Origin: Streptomyces anulatus
GTDB lineage: Bacteria > Actinomycetota > Actinomycetes > Streptomycetales > Streptomycetaceae
Length of the DNA: 64,000 nt
Assembly (NCBI RefSeq): GCF_014650675.1
Contig: NZ_BMVK01000009.1
Location: 248,001 to 312,000 of the forward strand
Reading direction: 5' to 3'
The first letter of the stretch is position 1. Each line of letters begins with the position of its first letter. A model generated the notes under the pieces. That model ran no database searches. It was not told where the DNA came from and saw only the letters and a program-made list of their open reading frames with translations. Position numbers and translations under genes: made by a program. Shown here piece by piece: positions 36,995 to 46,479 of the stretch.

Positions 36995-38569
36995 GTGCAC
37001 GCAGCAGCCACCCGCGGGAGCGACGCCACCGGCCCGAACCGTTCCGGGATCCTCAATGCGCCGAGAGCCGCTGAGGGCACCACGTCATCCCCGCTGACGC
37101 GTCCTAACCCACGCGGGCCGGCTGGGGCTCCGGCCCGCCCGGCGCTGATCCTCACGATCATCTGCGTCAGCTATTTCATGGTCATCCTCGACAATTCGAT
37201 CGTGTTCACCGGGCTGCCGCAGATCCGCTCCGACATGGGATTCTCCGAGACCGGCCTGTCCTGGATCACCAACGCCTACGTCCTGGTCTTCGGCGGGCTG
37301 CTCCTGCTGGGGGCCCGGGCAGGTGACATGTTCGGCCACCGCAGGGTGTTCCTGTTCTCCCTGGTCGTCTTCTCCCTGACTTCGCTCCTGGTGGGCGCCG
37401 CGCAGACCCAGTGGTGGCTGATCGGTGCCCGTGCGCTCCAGGGCGTCGGCGCCGCCGTCCTGGCGCCCTCCGCGTTGTCCCTGCTCACGCGCAGTTTCGC
37501 CGAGGGCCGTGCCCGCACCCGGGCGATGGCCGCCTACAGCGCCGTCGCCGGCCTCGGCGCCGCGCTCGGCCTGGTCGTCGGAGGGCTGGCCGCGGACCTG
37601 CTCTCGTGGCGGGCCGGCTTCTTTCTCAACGTGCCGGTCGGCGTCCTGATGATGGTGATGGCCCTGCGGTTCCTGCCCGAGACCGACCGCCGGGGCGGCC
37701 GTTTCGATGTGCCCGGGGCGCTGCTCGCGACGCTCGGTTCTACCGCCCTCGTGCTCGGCATCGTCGACGCCGCCGACTTCGGCTGGACCGCTCCGGCCAC
37801 CCTGGTACCGCTGGCAGCGGGCGTGGTGATGCTGGCGCTGTTCGTGCCGGTGGAGCGGCGGGCCGCACAGCCGATCGTGCCTCTACGGCTGTTCGCCAGC
37901 CGGGAGCGCTCCGGCGCGTATGTCACCCGGATGCTCTACATGGGCGCGATGATCGGGTTCTTCTTCACCGCCCAGTTCGTGCAGAGCGTCTATCACTGGA
38001 CGCCGCTGCAGGCCGGTCTCGCGTTCCTGCCGATGACGCTGGTCAATTTCGTCTTCGCCGTGCAGGTGCCCCGGCTTCTGGACCGGGTCGCACTGCCGCT
38101 GGTGCTCCTGTGCGGAGTCGTCCTGACCGCGGCCGGCATGGTGTGGCTGAGCCGTCTCGGTCTGCACACGCCCTACCTGACAGGTGTGGCACTGCCGATG
38201 GTGCTCATCGGCGCCGGCCAGGGCCTGGCTCTGGCTCCCATGACCTCCAGCGGCGTCGACGGCGTCGCGCCCGAGGACGCGGGGGCCGGCTCGGGACTGG
38301 TCAACACCGTGCACCAGATCGGCAGCGCGCTGGCACTGAGCTTCTCGGTGAAGGCAGCGCCTTCCGGGACTGTCCCGCAACGGGCGACCTCGTCGAGAAG
38401 GGGTTCCAGGACCCGATGTGCGGCTTGCGGGCTCCGAGGGGCGCGGGCGCGAGGGGCGGGAGTCGGCCGGGGTTGCTGCGGGGTGACGACGTGTCCGGTG
38501 CGGGAGAGTTCGTTCGCGAGCCAGGCGGGGAGTGGAGCCGGCTGCCGGACATCTCCGAGGGGCTCGTAG
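36995..38569 (+). CDS. DHA2-type MFS transporter, C-terminus replaced
   Basis: 524-codon frame. Residues 50 to about 452 are a drug:H+ antiporter: SYFMVILDNSIVFTGLPQIR (motif near TM1), AGDMFGHRRVF (loop 2-3), GARALQGVGAAVLAPSALSL, then helices to QGLALAPMTSSGVDGVAPED and GSGLVNTVHQIGSALALSFS. At about 38345 homology ends inside what should be TM13; the remaining 72 codons are antisense of a primase-polymerase gene and are Arg/Cys-rich. One or two helices are lost, so activity is doubtful. GTG at 36995 follows GAAGGA. Confidence 0.8.
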   Translation: MHAAATRGSDATGPNRSGILNAPRAAEGTTSSPLTRPNPRGPAGAPARPALILTIICVSYFMVILDNSIVFTGLPQIRSDMGFSETGLSWITNAYVLVFGGLLLLGARAGDMFGHRRVFLFSLVVFSLTSLLVGAAQTQWWLIGARALQGVGAAVLAPSALSLLTRSFAEGRARTRAMAAYSAVAGLGAALGLVVGGLAADLLSWRAGFFLNVPVGVLMMVMALRFLPETDRRGGRFDVPGALLATLGSTALVLGIVDAADFGWTAPATLVPLAAGVVMLALFVPVERRAAQPIVPLRLFASRERSGAYVTRMLYMGAMIGFFFTAQFVQSVYHWTPLQAGLAFLPMTLVNFVFAVQVPRLLDRVALPLVLLCGVVLTAAGMVWLSRLGLHTPYLTGVALPMVLIGAGQGLALAPMTSSGVDGVAPEDAGAGSGLVNTVHQIGSALALSFSVKAAPSGTVPQRATSSRRGSRTRCAACGLRGARARGAGVGRGCCGVTTCPVRESSFASQAGSGAGCRTSPRGS

Positions 38570-39246
38570 GTTCCCTGGCGGGTACGGGTGGTGGGGGCCA
38601 CGATGTAGCCGCCCTCGGCTCGCACGTCGACCTGCCAGGCGAGAGCGACCTTCGGGCTGGAGCCGGCGGAGGACCGGTACCGGACCCCGCCAGTGGGGAG
38701 CCGGTACCAGATGTGGAGGCCGCCAGAGGGGGTGCTCACCCGCAGCGTAGTGGTGTCCTGGGTGGGGTCGGCTTGCTGACGGTAGGCGGCCAGGAGTGCC
38801 ATGGTGTCGAAGCCGGAAGCGAGACCGTCAAGGTCGACCGAGTCGTGGATCTGGATTCCCGGGAGGAGACGGCTTCGGTCGGGGACGGGCGCGCTGTGGG
38901 CGTCGATGTCGATCACGATGAGGTTGGCTGGTCCGCAGGCGACCCCGACTCCGGCGTCGGGGCTGGTGGTCCACCAGCTGTCGATGTTCCGCGGGTCGGT
39001 GGTGCCGGCGTGGAAGCCGTGGCACGGGCGTCCTGCCCCGGGGCAGGGGCATGTCCGGGGGTCGTGGTGCTGGGCCCTGCAGGCGGGGCAGTTCGCTTGA
39101 GGAGTCTTCCTCCCCGGAGCCAGTGGGTGCACTGGCCATCCGTTTCCTGCGCACCAGCGGGCCAGCACGAGTGAGGACACGGCCTTGCCGGGAGGGCCCG
39201 CGGGGGGCGTCTCGTCTCGGCGGCGCACGTAGTTGTCCTCGTTCAT
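38173..39246 (-). pseudogene. Bifunctional DNA primase/polymerase, C-terminally truncated
   Basis: The real part is about 38345-39246: VLARWCAGNGWPVHPLAPGR, CPACRAQHHDPRTCPCPG, NIDSWWTTSPDAGVGVACGP, LIVIDIDAHS (catalytic acidic pair), TPSGGLHIWYRLP and AWQVDVRAEGGYIVAP are standard prim-pol motifs found in actinomycete integrative elements and phages. It ends at EGAAFTEKL, after which the frame runs into reversed MFS sequence. The primase core looks complete; the C-terminal helper region is lost. ATG at 39246 has a weak ribosome site; iteron-like repeats precede it. Confidence 0.8.
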
Positions 39247-39317
39247 CAGGTCACAGGGCTTTGACCCCTGCTGCCCATGGGTTGAAACCTGCTGGTCAGC
39301 TGCTTGCCGTGCCGGCA

Positions 39318-39776
39318 GTAGGGACTGAAGGGACTGTCTTTCCGAATGAGTGTAGAGCTCGGCTCCTGGAATAGGTGGGGGAACTCCCCCGCGAGTCGCT
39401 ATCGAACTTCTCAGTCCCTTCAGTCCCTTCACACTTCCCGCTCTTCAGGAGGGGCGAAGGGCCGTTCGATCCGGCCTGGTCGACGGCGGCAGGGCCTCAC
39501 GTGAGGGCGTCAAGGTTCGGTCCCTGCGTTCAGTCCCTGTGTGTTCTTGCAGGTCAGAGCGCATCCGCATCCCTGAACAGGGACTGAAGGGACTCAAGTT
39601 CCTAATTATCAGCCAGCAGGGGGAACGATGTAGACAGGATTCACGCGCCTGCATACGCGCGCTCACGTAGTCGCACGATAACCCTCAACTTGAGTCCCTT
39701 CAGTCCCTGTTCAGGGGGCTACATGGTGCCTGACCTGCTCTTTTACGGAGGGACTGAACGTAGGGACTGAACCGTG
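39318..39776. other. Putative iteron-type replication origin
   Basis: At least ten copies, in both orientations, of AGGGACTGA or its complement, clustered at about 39318-39340, 39409-39431, 39519-39540, 39571-39600, 39687-39716 and 39749-39772. They lie just upstream of the primase-polymerase gene. The arrangement looks like iterons of a plasmid or AICE origin; function is inferred. Confidence 0.55.
39571..39716. repeat. Perfect 30-bp inverted repeat within the iteron field
   Basis: 39571-39600 and 39687-39716 are exact reverse complements (arm begins CCCTGAACAGGGACTGAAGG), separated by 86 bases. Each arm holds two iteron units. It could form a large cruciform or a pair of oppositely oriented initiator sites. 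Confidence 0.9.
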
Positions 39777-39819
39777 GAGTTCCTTGCCTTCGGGATCTCC
39801 TTGGCCTGGAAGAGCTGAT

Positions 39820-39960
39820 CCTCGTCGACGGCTAAGGCCTCCCGCTCTCGCTGTCCCTGACCGGCGGAAACCGTAACGACGTCACGCAGCTGATGCCCCT
39901 GCTCGCCAAGATCCAGTCGGTCCCAGGACTCGTGGGACGTCACGTTTACGGCCTGAGGAG
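39820..39960 (+). pseudogene. IS5-type transposase internal fragment
   Basis: LPLSLSLTGGNRNDVTQLMP-like sequence with LLAKIQSVPGLVGRHVYGLR, the central part of an IS5-type transposase related to the fragment at 11270-11580. It is interrupted by a TAA near 39835 and lacks both ends. Confidence 0.65.
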
Positions 39961-40151
39961 GAAGCCCGCGAAGGCTCGTCGGAGTTTAAGGGCGGGCTCC
40001 GGAGCTGGAGACGGACCCGACGCTCGCGCTAGACGCCGTTGCGGCCGCTGACGAGGCTGCCAAGCAGGCCGCCGCAGCAGCGGCCGTCTCCGGCAGATGC
40101 ATTGGGCGCTGGGAGGGGCCAGAGGAAGCTGGCGCGCCTTCCGTACCCAGG
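39961..40151. other. Intergenic, no gene recognised
   Basis: Short stretch between the transposase scrap and the AfsR-type gene stop; an alanine-rich plus-strand frame is not credible. Confidence 0.3.
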
Positions 40152-43100
40152 TCAGGGAGGTGGGTCCTTCAGATGCTGCTCCGGGGCCAGTGTGCTGCCC
40201 CGCTCGAACTCGGCCTGATAGCGGGCCTCGTCCAGCGCAGCCCTGACCCGGGTGGTGATGCGGTCCACGTCGAAGCGCTCGCCGCCCCGCAGGGGCGCCT
40301 GGACCGACTGCCTGGCCGCCGTGGCCGCCCCGAGGAGGCGGGCCGCGTGCTCGGAGTGACCGGCCAGCGACTGGGCCCCGGCCAGGCCCTCCAGGGCCAG
40401 CGCCACCGCCCGCGGGTTCCCGGTGCCGCGGGCGGCGGCGTGGGCGTCCAGTTGCAGAGCCAGGGCGGCCGGGGCGTCGCCCCGGGCCTCCGCGACGAAG
40501 CCCAGCTCGGCCAGGATCACCGAGGGCCTGGCCGGCTCGTAACTCATCTGGCGGTGCAGGTCGAGCACCCGGGTCAGATGCCGCTCGGCCGCGTCGAGGT
40601 CTCCAGCCCGGCGCGCCCCGAGGGCGAGGCCGATCTCGGCGTACTGCTCCCCGAAGCTGTCCGACTGCCCGGCGGCGAGCCGTGCCGCGCGCTCATGGAA
40701 CTCCTTGGCCCGAGGCAGGTCCCCGGTCAGCAGCGCGACCCGACCGAGGCCTGAGAGCTGGAAAGACGCCTGCGGCCAGAGCCCCAGGTCCTCCGCCATC
40801 CGCAGGCCCTCCCGGTACAGCCGTCCGGCCCGCTGGTAGTCGCCCACGGTTTCGGCCAGCGTCCCGAGCGGCACCGATGCCTGGAGCTGCCCCCACTGGT
40901 CGCCCAGCTCACGGAAGAGCGCGAGGCTCTGCTCGCCGTCCCGCCGCAACGTGTTGAGGTCGCCCCGCTGATTCGCGTGGAAGGTCCGGCTGCCCAGGGC
41001 AGCCGCCATACCCCAGCGGTCGCCGAGCGACCGGAAGGTGGCCAGGGCCCGGTGGACCAGCTCCTCGCTCGGCCCCACGTCGCCGATCCCGTAGAGGCTG
41101 GACCCGAGGAACCACTGGGCCCGCGCCCGCCCGCCCGGATCGGCCAGCTCCTCGTAGGGTCGCAGCGCAGTGCGGTACTCCGCCAGCGGGTCGGCGACGC
41201 CGCCGAGCACCAGCTTGAAGCCGCCCAGCAGGGCCGTGGCCTTGGCCACCGCGGTCGGCGCCGCCCCACCGAGGGACAGCGCCACGGTCAGGGACCGCTT
41301 CGCCTCGTTGCTCCGGCCGCGCAGGTACCAGTACCAGCTGAGGGCGTTGGCGAGACGCAGCGCGCAGTCGGCGTTGCCGAGCTGCGCCGCGTAGTCGAAC
41401 GCGGTCCGCAGATTCGCGGTTTCGGCGTCCAGGCGATGCAGCCACTGCCGCTGGCCGTGGCCCCGCAGATGCGGCTCGGCGCGCTCGGCGAGACCGGTGT
41501 AGTAGTCGCAGTGCCTGCGCCGGAGGTCCTCGAACTCGCCCTTCTCCACGAGGCGTTCGACGCAGTATGCGGTGACCGATTCGAGCAGCTGGTATCGGGG
41601 CCCGTCCGTCCCGTCGGTCATGACCACCAGCGACCAGTCCACCAGCCGGGCGACGACGTCGAGCACCTCCGTACGGTCCAGGTCGTCCGCCGCGCAGATC
41701 TCCTCGGCGGCGTCGAGGGTGCAGCCGTCGGCGTGTACGGCCAGCCGCCCGAGCACCACTCGTTCCTGGTCGCCGAGCAGTTCCCAACTCCAGTCGATCA
41801 CGGCCCTCAGGGTGCGCTGCCGCGCCGGGGCGCTGCGCGCGCCCACCGCGAGCAGGTGGAACCGGTCGTCCAGGCGGGCCGCCAGCTCACGTACCCCCAA
41901 CGCCCGCACCCGGGTAGCGGCCATCTCCAGGGCCAGCGGAATGCCGTCGAGGCGCCGGCAGATCGAGACAACCGCCTCGACGTTGCTCGCGGCGAGTACG
42001 AAATTCGGGGCCGCCGCGGTCGCCCGTGCCACAAACAGCTCCACCGCGCTGTACCGGCGTACGGACTCGGGGTCGAGCCCCGCCGCGGGCTCGGGCCCTC
42101 GCAGCGGCGGCACCTCCTGGAGGTATTCACCGGTGATACCCAGGGGCACCTGACTGGTGGCAATGATCCTCAAGGCGGGCGCGGCCTTGAGGAGTTGGTC
42201 GGTCAGCTCGGCGACCGGGCCGACCACATGCTCGCAGTTGTCGAACACCAACAGGGCTGGCCGCTCGCCCAGCGCCTGGGCGACACGAACGGTCATTGAG
42301 GGCGCCGCGCCCCCGGACCCCGGTCCCGGTCCCGAGGCCGTGTCGTCCCGGACTCGGAGAACCGACCCGAGCAACTCGTGTACCGCGACCTGCGCGGCGG
42401 CGGCACCTTTCCCCCGGTCGGCGCTCGACGGGGAGGGGTCGAGCGCACCGAACTCGACCAGCCGTACGCCGCCGGGGAACTCGGCTCCGACCTGCGCGGC
42501 GGTCGAGAGAGCCAGCTGCGTCTTGCCCACCCCGCCCGGACCGATGAGCGTGACCAACCTGTTCGCGCCCAGCAGCTCCCGGAGCTCGCCGAGCGCCTCG
42601 GACCTGCCGATCAAGCCGGTGAGGGAGGCCGGCAGATTCGTCGGCGGGCTGGCCGCGGCAGTGTCGGGTTCGGGGGCGGCAGTCAGCGCCGCGTCCTGGG
42701 TGAGGATCGACTGGTGCAGGGCCGTCAGCTCGGGGCTGGGGTCCAGACCCAGGTTTTCGGCCAGGTGTCCACGCAGGTCGGCGTAGCTGCTGAGGGCCGC
42801 GCTCTGCCGGCCCGCACGGTAGAGCGCCCGCACATGAGCGGCGCGCAGCCGTTCCCTAAGGGGGTGCAGGTCCACCACATCACCGAGTTCGTCGGCCACC
42901 AGCGCGTGTTCACCGAGGTTCAGACGGGCCTCGGCCTGCTCCTCCAGCGCGGTCAGCCGCTGCTCCTCCAGCCGGTCCCGCGCGGGCCGGGTGAACTCTT
43001 CGTCGGCGAAGTCGGCGAAGGCGGGCCCCCGCCACAACGCCAGCGCGTCTGCCAGCAGGGCGGCGCGCACCCGGGAGTCCTCGGTCGCCCGCGACCGTGT

Positions 43101-43430
43101 CATCAGGTCGCGGAACCGGTCCGCGTCCACCGCGTCGGCGCCCGCCCGCAGCTGGTATCCCGGCGAATGGGACACCACGAGGTCCCGGCCGCCCGGCTCG
43201 GCGTCCTCAAGCGCCCGCCGCAGCTGCCACACCTTGTGCTGGAGCGCGCCTGCCGGGTTGTTGGACGGCCTCGTGGTCCATAGGTCATCGATCAGCCTGT
43301 CCGCGGAGACCGCTCGTCCCTGGTGGGCCAGAAGGCAGGCCAGCAGAGCGCGGACTTTGAGCTCCGGGATCCGGACTGGTCGTCCGTCCCCCGTCCACAC
43401 CGCTAACGAACCGAGAACCCCGAAATTCAT
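40152..43430 (-). CDS. AfsR/SARP-family transcriptional regulator (OmpR-like HTH, BTAD, NB-ARC, TPR)
   Basis: 1092 aa, full length for the large SARP class. Residues 1-95: OmpR-type winged helix (ELKVRALLACLLAHQGRAVS, VWQLRRALED). 100-245: BTAD (FRDLMTRSR, RERLRAAHVRALYRAGRQSA). 265-600: NB-ARC ATPase with Walker A GPGGVGKT (297-304), ALLVFDNCEHVVGPV (Walker B), GIPLALEMAATRV. About 680-1080: TPR-like helical repeats (SSLYGIGDVGPSEELVHRAL, ALEGLAGAQSLAGHS). It likely switches on nearby secondary-metabolism or export genes. Monocistronic by spacing. Confidence 0.93.
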   Translation of the reverse strand: MNFGVLGSLAVWTGDGRPVRIPELKVRALLACLLAHQGRAVSADRLIDDLWTTRPSNNPAGALQHKVWQLRRALEDAEPGGRDLVVSHSPGYQLRAGADAVDADRFRDLMTRSRATEDSRVRAALLADALALWRGPAFADFADEEFTRPARDRLEEQRLTALEEQAEARLNLGEHALVADELGDVVDLHPLRERLRAAHVRALYRAGRQSAALSSYADLRGHLAENLGLDPSPELTALHQSILTQDAALTAAPEPDTAAASPPTNLPASLTGLIGRSEALGELRELLGANRLVTLIGPGGVGKTQLALSTAAQVGAEFPGGVRLVEFGALDPSPSSADRGKGAAAAQVAVHELLGSVLRVRDDTASGPGPGSGGAAPSMTVRVAQALGERPALLVFDNCEHVVGPVAELTDQLLKAAPALRIIATSQVPLGITGEYLQEVPPLRGPEPAAGLDPESVRRYSAVELFVARATAAAPNFVLAASNVEAVVSICRRLDGIPLALEMAATRVRALGVRELAARLDDRFHLLAVGARSAPARQRTLRAVIDWSWELLGDQERVVLGRLAVHADGCTLDAAEEICAADDLDRTEVLDVVARLVDWSLVVMTDGTDGPRYQLLESVTAYCVERLVEKGEFEDLRRRHCDYYTGLAERAEPHLRGHGQRQWLHRLDAETANLRTAFDYAAQLGNADCALRLANALSWYWYLRGRSNEAKRSLTVALSLGGAAPTAVAKATALLGGFKLVLGGVADPLAEYRTALRPYEELADPGGRARAQWFLGSSLYGIGDVGPSEELVHRALATFRSLGDRWGMAAALGSRTFHANQRGDLNTLRRDGEQSLALFRELGDQWGQLQASVPLGTLAETVGDYQRAGRLYREGLRMAEDLGLWPQASFQLSGLGRVALLTGDLPRAKEFHERAARLAAGQSDSFGEQYAEIGLALGARRAGDLDAAERHLTRVLDLHRQMSYEPARPSVILAELGFVAEARGDAPAALALQLDAHAAARGTGNPRAVALALEGLAGAQSLAGHSEHAARLLGAATAARQSVQAPLRGGERFDVDRITTRVRAALDEARYQAEFERGSTLAPEQHLKDPPP

Positions 43431-43667
43431 GTGATCACGCTAACCCAGCGCAGAGGGCAAGGACAGGACGATAGTGGTCCGGCGGGCGGCCGGGCCCGGC
43501 CCGTGAGCGCCGGCGCTCGGTGCCGCCGAGGTGCCGCTGGCAAGGGGCCGAGCCCGCGGCGGACCGCGTGGAATGTACGGGAGGACGCCGGCCCGGGCCG
43601 TGGAGTCCTGGGCCGGTGTTCTCCCTCTGGTTCCCGGTGCCTGATTACCCGTTCCCGCCGGAGGGGC

Positions 43668-45254
43668 TCAGGTGGTCGAGAGCGAGTCCTCGCCCTTTTC
43701 CTCCCGCTCCTTCGGAGCGTTGCCGGACGGGACGGCCCCGCGGCTCTTGCGCAGCAGCGTGAACGCGAACGTCGCGCTGATCGCGGTGACGACGGCGCAC
43801 GCGATGCCGATCGCGTTCAGCCCGCTGGCGTAGGCGTCCGATGCGGCAGCCAGCAGGCTGTCGGCGGCATCGGACGGCAGTTCGCGAGCTGCCTTGAGCG
43901 CGCCCTCCATGCTCCCCTCGGCGGAGTCGGCCGCGCCGGACGGTGTGCCGTCGGGCACGTCGAGCGAGCTGCGGTAGACCGCGGTGCCCAGGCTGCCGAG
44001 CGTGGCGATGCCGAGTGCGGTGCCCAGATCACCGCTGATGGAGGAGAGCGCCGCCGCGGAGCCGCCCCGCTCCGGCGGGACCGACCCGACGACCAGGTTG
44101 GTGCCGAGCGCCCCGAAGGTGCCGACGCCGATGAAAGTGATCACGAAGCCGGTGATCAGCAGCGGCATCCCACCGACAGGGCCGACGAAGATGAGGAGCA
44201 CGTAACCGATCATGCCGATCAGCAGGCTCACCCCGATGACGGTGCTGAGAGGGTGCTGCTTGGCGAAGATCGGCGCCAGCTGCGCCGCGAGGATCGACGC
44301 GATGGCCGCGGGCACCATCCACAGGCCCGCTTCCAGCGGCGAATAGCCCTCCACCATCTGGACGAACCCGGTGATGAACAGGTAGCCGCCGCCGGTGCCC
44401 AGCATGGAGACCATGAGGATCAGCAGTGCGGCGGTGAACGCGCCGATCTTGAAGAGCTTCAGGTCCAGCAGCGGATCGTCGAGCTTGCCCTGACGCGACA
44501 GGAACACCGCGCCGACCGCCAGGCCGAGGACGATCGAGAGGACCGGCACCAGCTCGACGCCATAACGCGCGAGCTCCTTCAGCCCGTAGATGATCGCCAG
44601 GATCGACACCAGCGACAGCAGGACGCTGAGCAGGTCGATCTTGCCGGCGTTGGGGTTCTTGTACTCCGGCAGGACAAAGGGAGCGACGATCAGCAGCACC
44701 ACCATGACGGGCACCCCGATGAGGAACACCGAGCCCCACCAGAAGTACTCCAGCATCGCGCCGCCGACGACCGGCCCGAGCGCGGTGCCGCCCATGAAGC
44801 AACTGGCCCACACCGCGATGGCGCGACCACGCTGGTACGGGTCCTCGAACATGTTGCTGATGAGGGCGAGGGTGGACGGCATCAGGGTGGCGGCGGCGAT
44901 GCCGAGCAGGGCGCGGGTGGCGATCAGACCTTCCGCGCTGGTGGAGTAGGCGGCGGCGATCGAGGTGATGCCGACGGCCGTCGCACCAATCAGCAGCAGC
45001 TTGCGGCGGCCGATCCGGTCGCCCAGCGTGCCCATGGTGATCAGGAAGCCGGCGATCAGGAAGCCGTATATGTCCATGATCCACAGCGTCTGGGTACCGG
45101 TGGGGTTCAGACCCTCGGCGAGGTGGGGCAGGGCCAGGTACAACACGCTCTGGTCGAGGGAGATCAGCAGGGTGGGCAGGGCCAGCACCGCCAGTCCCAC
45201 CCACTCCCGCGTCCCGGCCTTCCGGACCGGGGCCTCGGGGGCATTCGATGACAT
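43668..45254 (-). CDS. DHA2-family MFS transporter
   Basis: 528 aa with about 14 hydrophobic helices. LLISLDQSVLYLALPHLAEG (TM1 acidic motif), GTLGDRIGRRKLLLIGATAV (loop 2-3), RALLGIAAATLMPSTLALIS and GGTALGPVVGGAMLEYFWWG (motif C of antiporters). A charged tail (EKGEDSLSTT) ends it. Predicted proton-coupled drug or metabolite exporter. ATG at 45254 follows AAAGGA. Between the AfsR-type regulator and an FMN reductase on the same strand. Confidence 0.9.
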   Translation of the reverse strand: MSSNAPEAPVRKAGTREWVGLAVLALPTLLISLDQSVLYLALPHLAEGLNPTGTQTLWIMDIYGFLIAGFLITMGTLGDRIGRRKLLLIGATAVGITSIAAAYSTSAEGLIATRALLGIAAATLMPSTLALISNMFEDPYQRGRAIAVWASCFMGGTALGPVVGGAMLEYFWWGSVFLIGVPVMVVLLIVAPFVLPEYKNPNAGKIDLLSVLLSLVSILAIIYGLKELARYGVELVPVLSIVLGLAVGAVFLSRQGKLDDPLLDLKLFKIGAFTAALLILMVSMLGTGGGYLFITGFVQMVEGYSPLEAGLWMVPAAIASILAAQLAPIFAKQHPLSTVIGVSLLIGMIGYVLLIFVGPVGGMPLLITGFVITFIGVGTFGALGTNLVVGSVPPERGGSAAALSSISGDLGTALGIATLGSLGTAVYRSSLDVPDGTPSGAADSAEGSMEGALKAARELPSDAADSLLAAASDAYASGLNAIGIACAVVTAISATFAFTLLRKSRGAVPSGNAPKEREEKGEDSLSTT

Positions 45255-45320
45255 GGCATTCCTTTCCTGGGCCTGGTACGTGATCAGGCGTCGTTGCGTA
45301 CGTGTATGGCCGCGGGGTCC

Positions 45321-45356
45321 AGGGCGTGCCCGGCGGATCAGGACCGGACACGCCCT
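45321..45356 (-). terminator. Hairpin after the FMN reductase gene
   Basis: AGGGCGTG/CACGCCCT plus an inner CCGG/CCGG pair with one mismatch between them and a 10-nt loop, overlapping the stop codon. Would separate this gene from the MFS gene downstream. Confidence 0.6.
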
Positions 45357-45939
45357 AGCCCGGATACGGCTGCCGGGCGCGGGCGTCGCTCAGGACGTGG
45401 CCCCACCAGGCGAGTTGGTCGAACATGGTCTCGGCCGCCGTTGCACAACCCTCGGGGTCTGCGGGCCGGCCCTCGGCGTCGAAGTGCTCCCGGTAGTTCG
45501 GGAAGCAGACCGAGTCCCGGACGGTGACGCTGTGCAGCCCGGGGAAGATTCCCCGCAGGTCGGCCACCGCGCGCAGCCCGCCGGCCATGCCGCCGTAGGA
45601 GACGAAGGCGACCGGCTTCGCCTTCCACACGTCGACGTACCAGTCGATGGCGTTCTTCAGGGAGGCGGGGAAGCTGTGGTTGTACTCCGGCGTGACGATC
45701 ACGAACGCGTCCGCCCTGTCCAGCCAGGGGGCGAGGTCGGTCACAGCCTGCGGCAGCGGGCGGTCGAGGCTCTCCGGCAGCACGTCGGGCAGCCACACCT
45801 GGGCCAGGTCGATCACATCGACGTCGAAGTCGCCGCGCTTGGCCGCCTCGGCGGCGATCCACTGGGCGGGGACGGGGCCGAAGCGGCCGGCGCGGGTGCT
45901 GCCGATGAGTACGGCCAGGTTCAGTCTGCGTTCACGCAT
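45355..45939 (-). CDS. NAD(P)H-dependent FMN reductase
   Basis: 194 aa flavodoxin-fold reductase. LAVLIGSTRAGRFGPVPAQW is the phosphate-binding loop, VIVTPEYNHSFPASLKNAID the family signature and VAFVSYGGMAGGLRAVADLR the second flavin loop. Could supply reduced flavin or act as a quinone/azo reductase. ATG at 45939 follows GAGGGGAACC. Confidence 0.92.
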   Translation of the reverse strand: MRERRLNLAVLIGSTRAGRFGPVPAQWIAAEAAKRGDFDVDVIDLAQVWLPDVLPESLDRPLPQAVTDLAPWLDRADAFVIVTPEYNHSFPASLKNAIDWYVDVWKAKPVAFVSYGGMAGGLRAVADLRGIFPGLHSVTVRDSVCFPNYREHFDAEGRPADPEGCATAAETMFDQLAWWGHVLSDARARQPYPG

Positions 45940-46479
45940 CACGGTTCCCCTCGGGCTCGGTGCCTGCACCTCATACGGTGCGCCGTGCCACTCGTGATGC
46001 GCTCTCGGTCCGCTCTCGGTCCGCTCTCGGTTCCCTTTCGGCCTGGCTATGGATCCCCTGCGGCCGCCGTAACGGGTCGGAGGTTCTGCTGCCCGGCTCC
46101 GGAGCAGGCACCGGTTGGAGGCAGCAGCGTGCAGCAGCCCGCCGTGCTGCACCGGTCGGGGCCGGCCTGCTACCCGTGCAGCCCCCGTGTGCCGCTTGGC
46201 CCATGCAAATGCTGTGCCGCACCCGCGAGACCACCGTGCTGCAACCCGCACCACCACCAGGACCACAAAGCAGCACTTGCTGCGCACCCTGGCGAGCAGC
46301 ACGGCCAGGAGCAGCGGCATCCTGTTGCGGCAGACCCTCGCCTCACACCCTCACACCCTCACAGCGCGCCTCGCTTACCTGGGGAACCCTGTGAGGCTCA
46401 TAGACCTCAGAGGGCGGGGCTGTGCGTAACACCGGTGCCGATCTTCGCGGATGAAGTCGTCTCGCCTACGGTCGCCTTC
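45940..46479. other. Intergenic with short tandem repeats
   Basis: 540 bases with no supported gene. Holds the 11-bp tandem repeat at 46001-46034 and a short CTCACACC repeat near 46344. Confidence 0.5.
46001..46034. repeat. 11-bp tandem repeat (GCTCTCGGTCC x3)
   Basis: Three consecutive copies, the last with one extra T, 62 bases upstream of the FMN reductase start. Eleven bases is one helical turn, so they could be repeated protein-binding sites. Confidence 0.6.

Noticed and set aside
39318-39776. CRISPR array
   Set aside because: Repeats are 9-16 bp, in both orientations and unevenly spaced, next to a primase gene; iterons fit better.
43431-45251. Plus-strand open frame of 606 codons
   Set aside because: Antisense of the MFS exporter; Asp/Gln/Arg-rich low-complexity translation.
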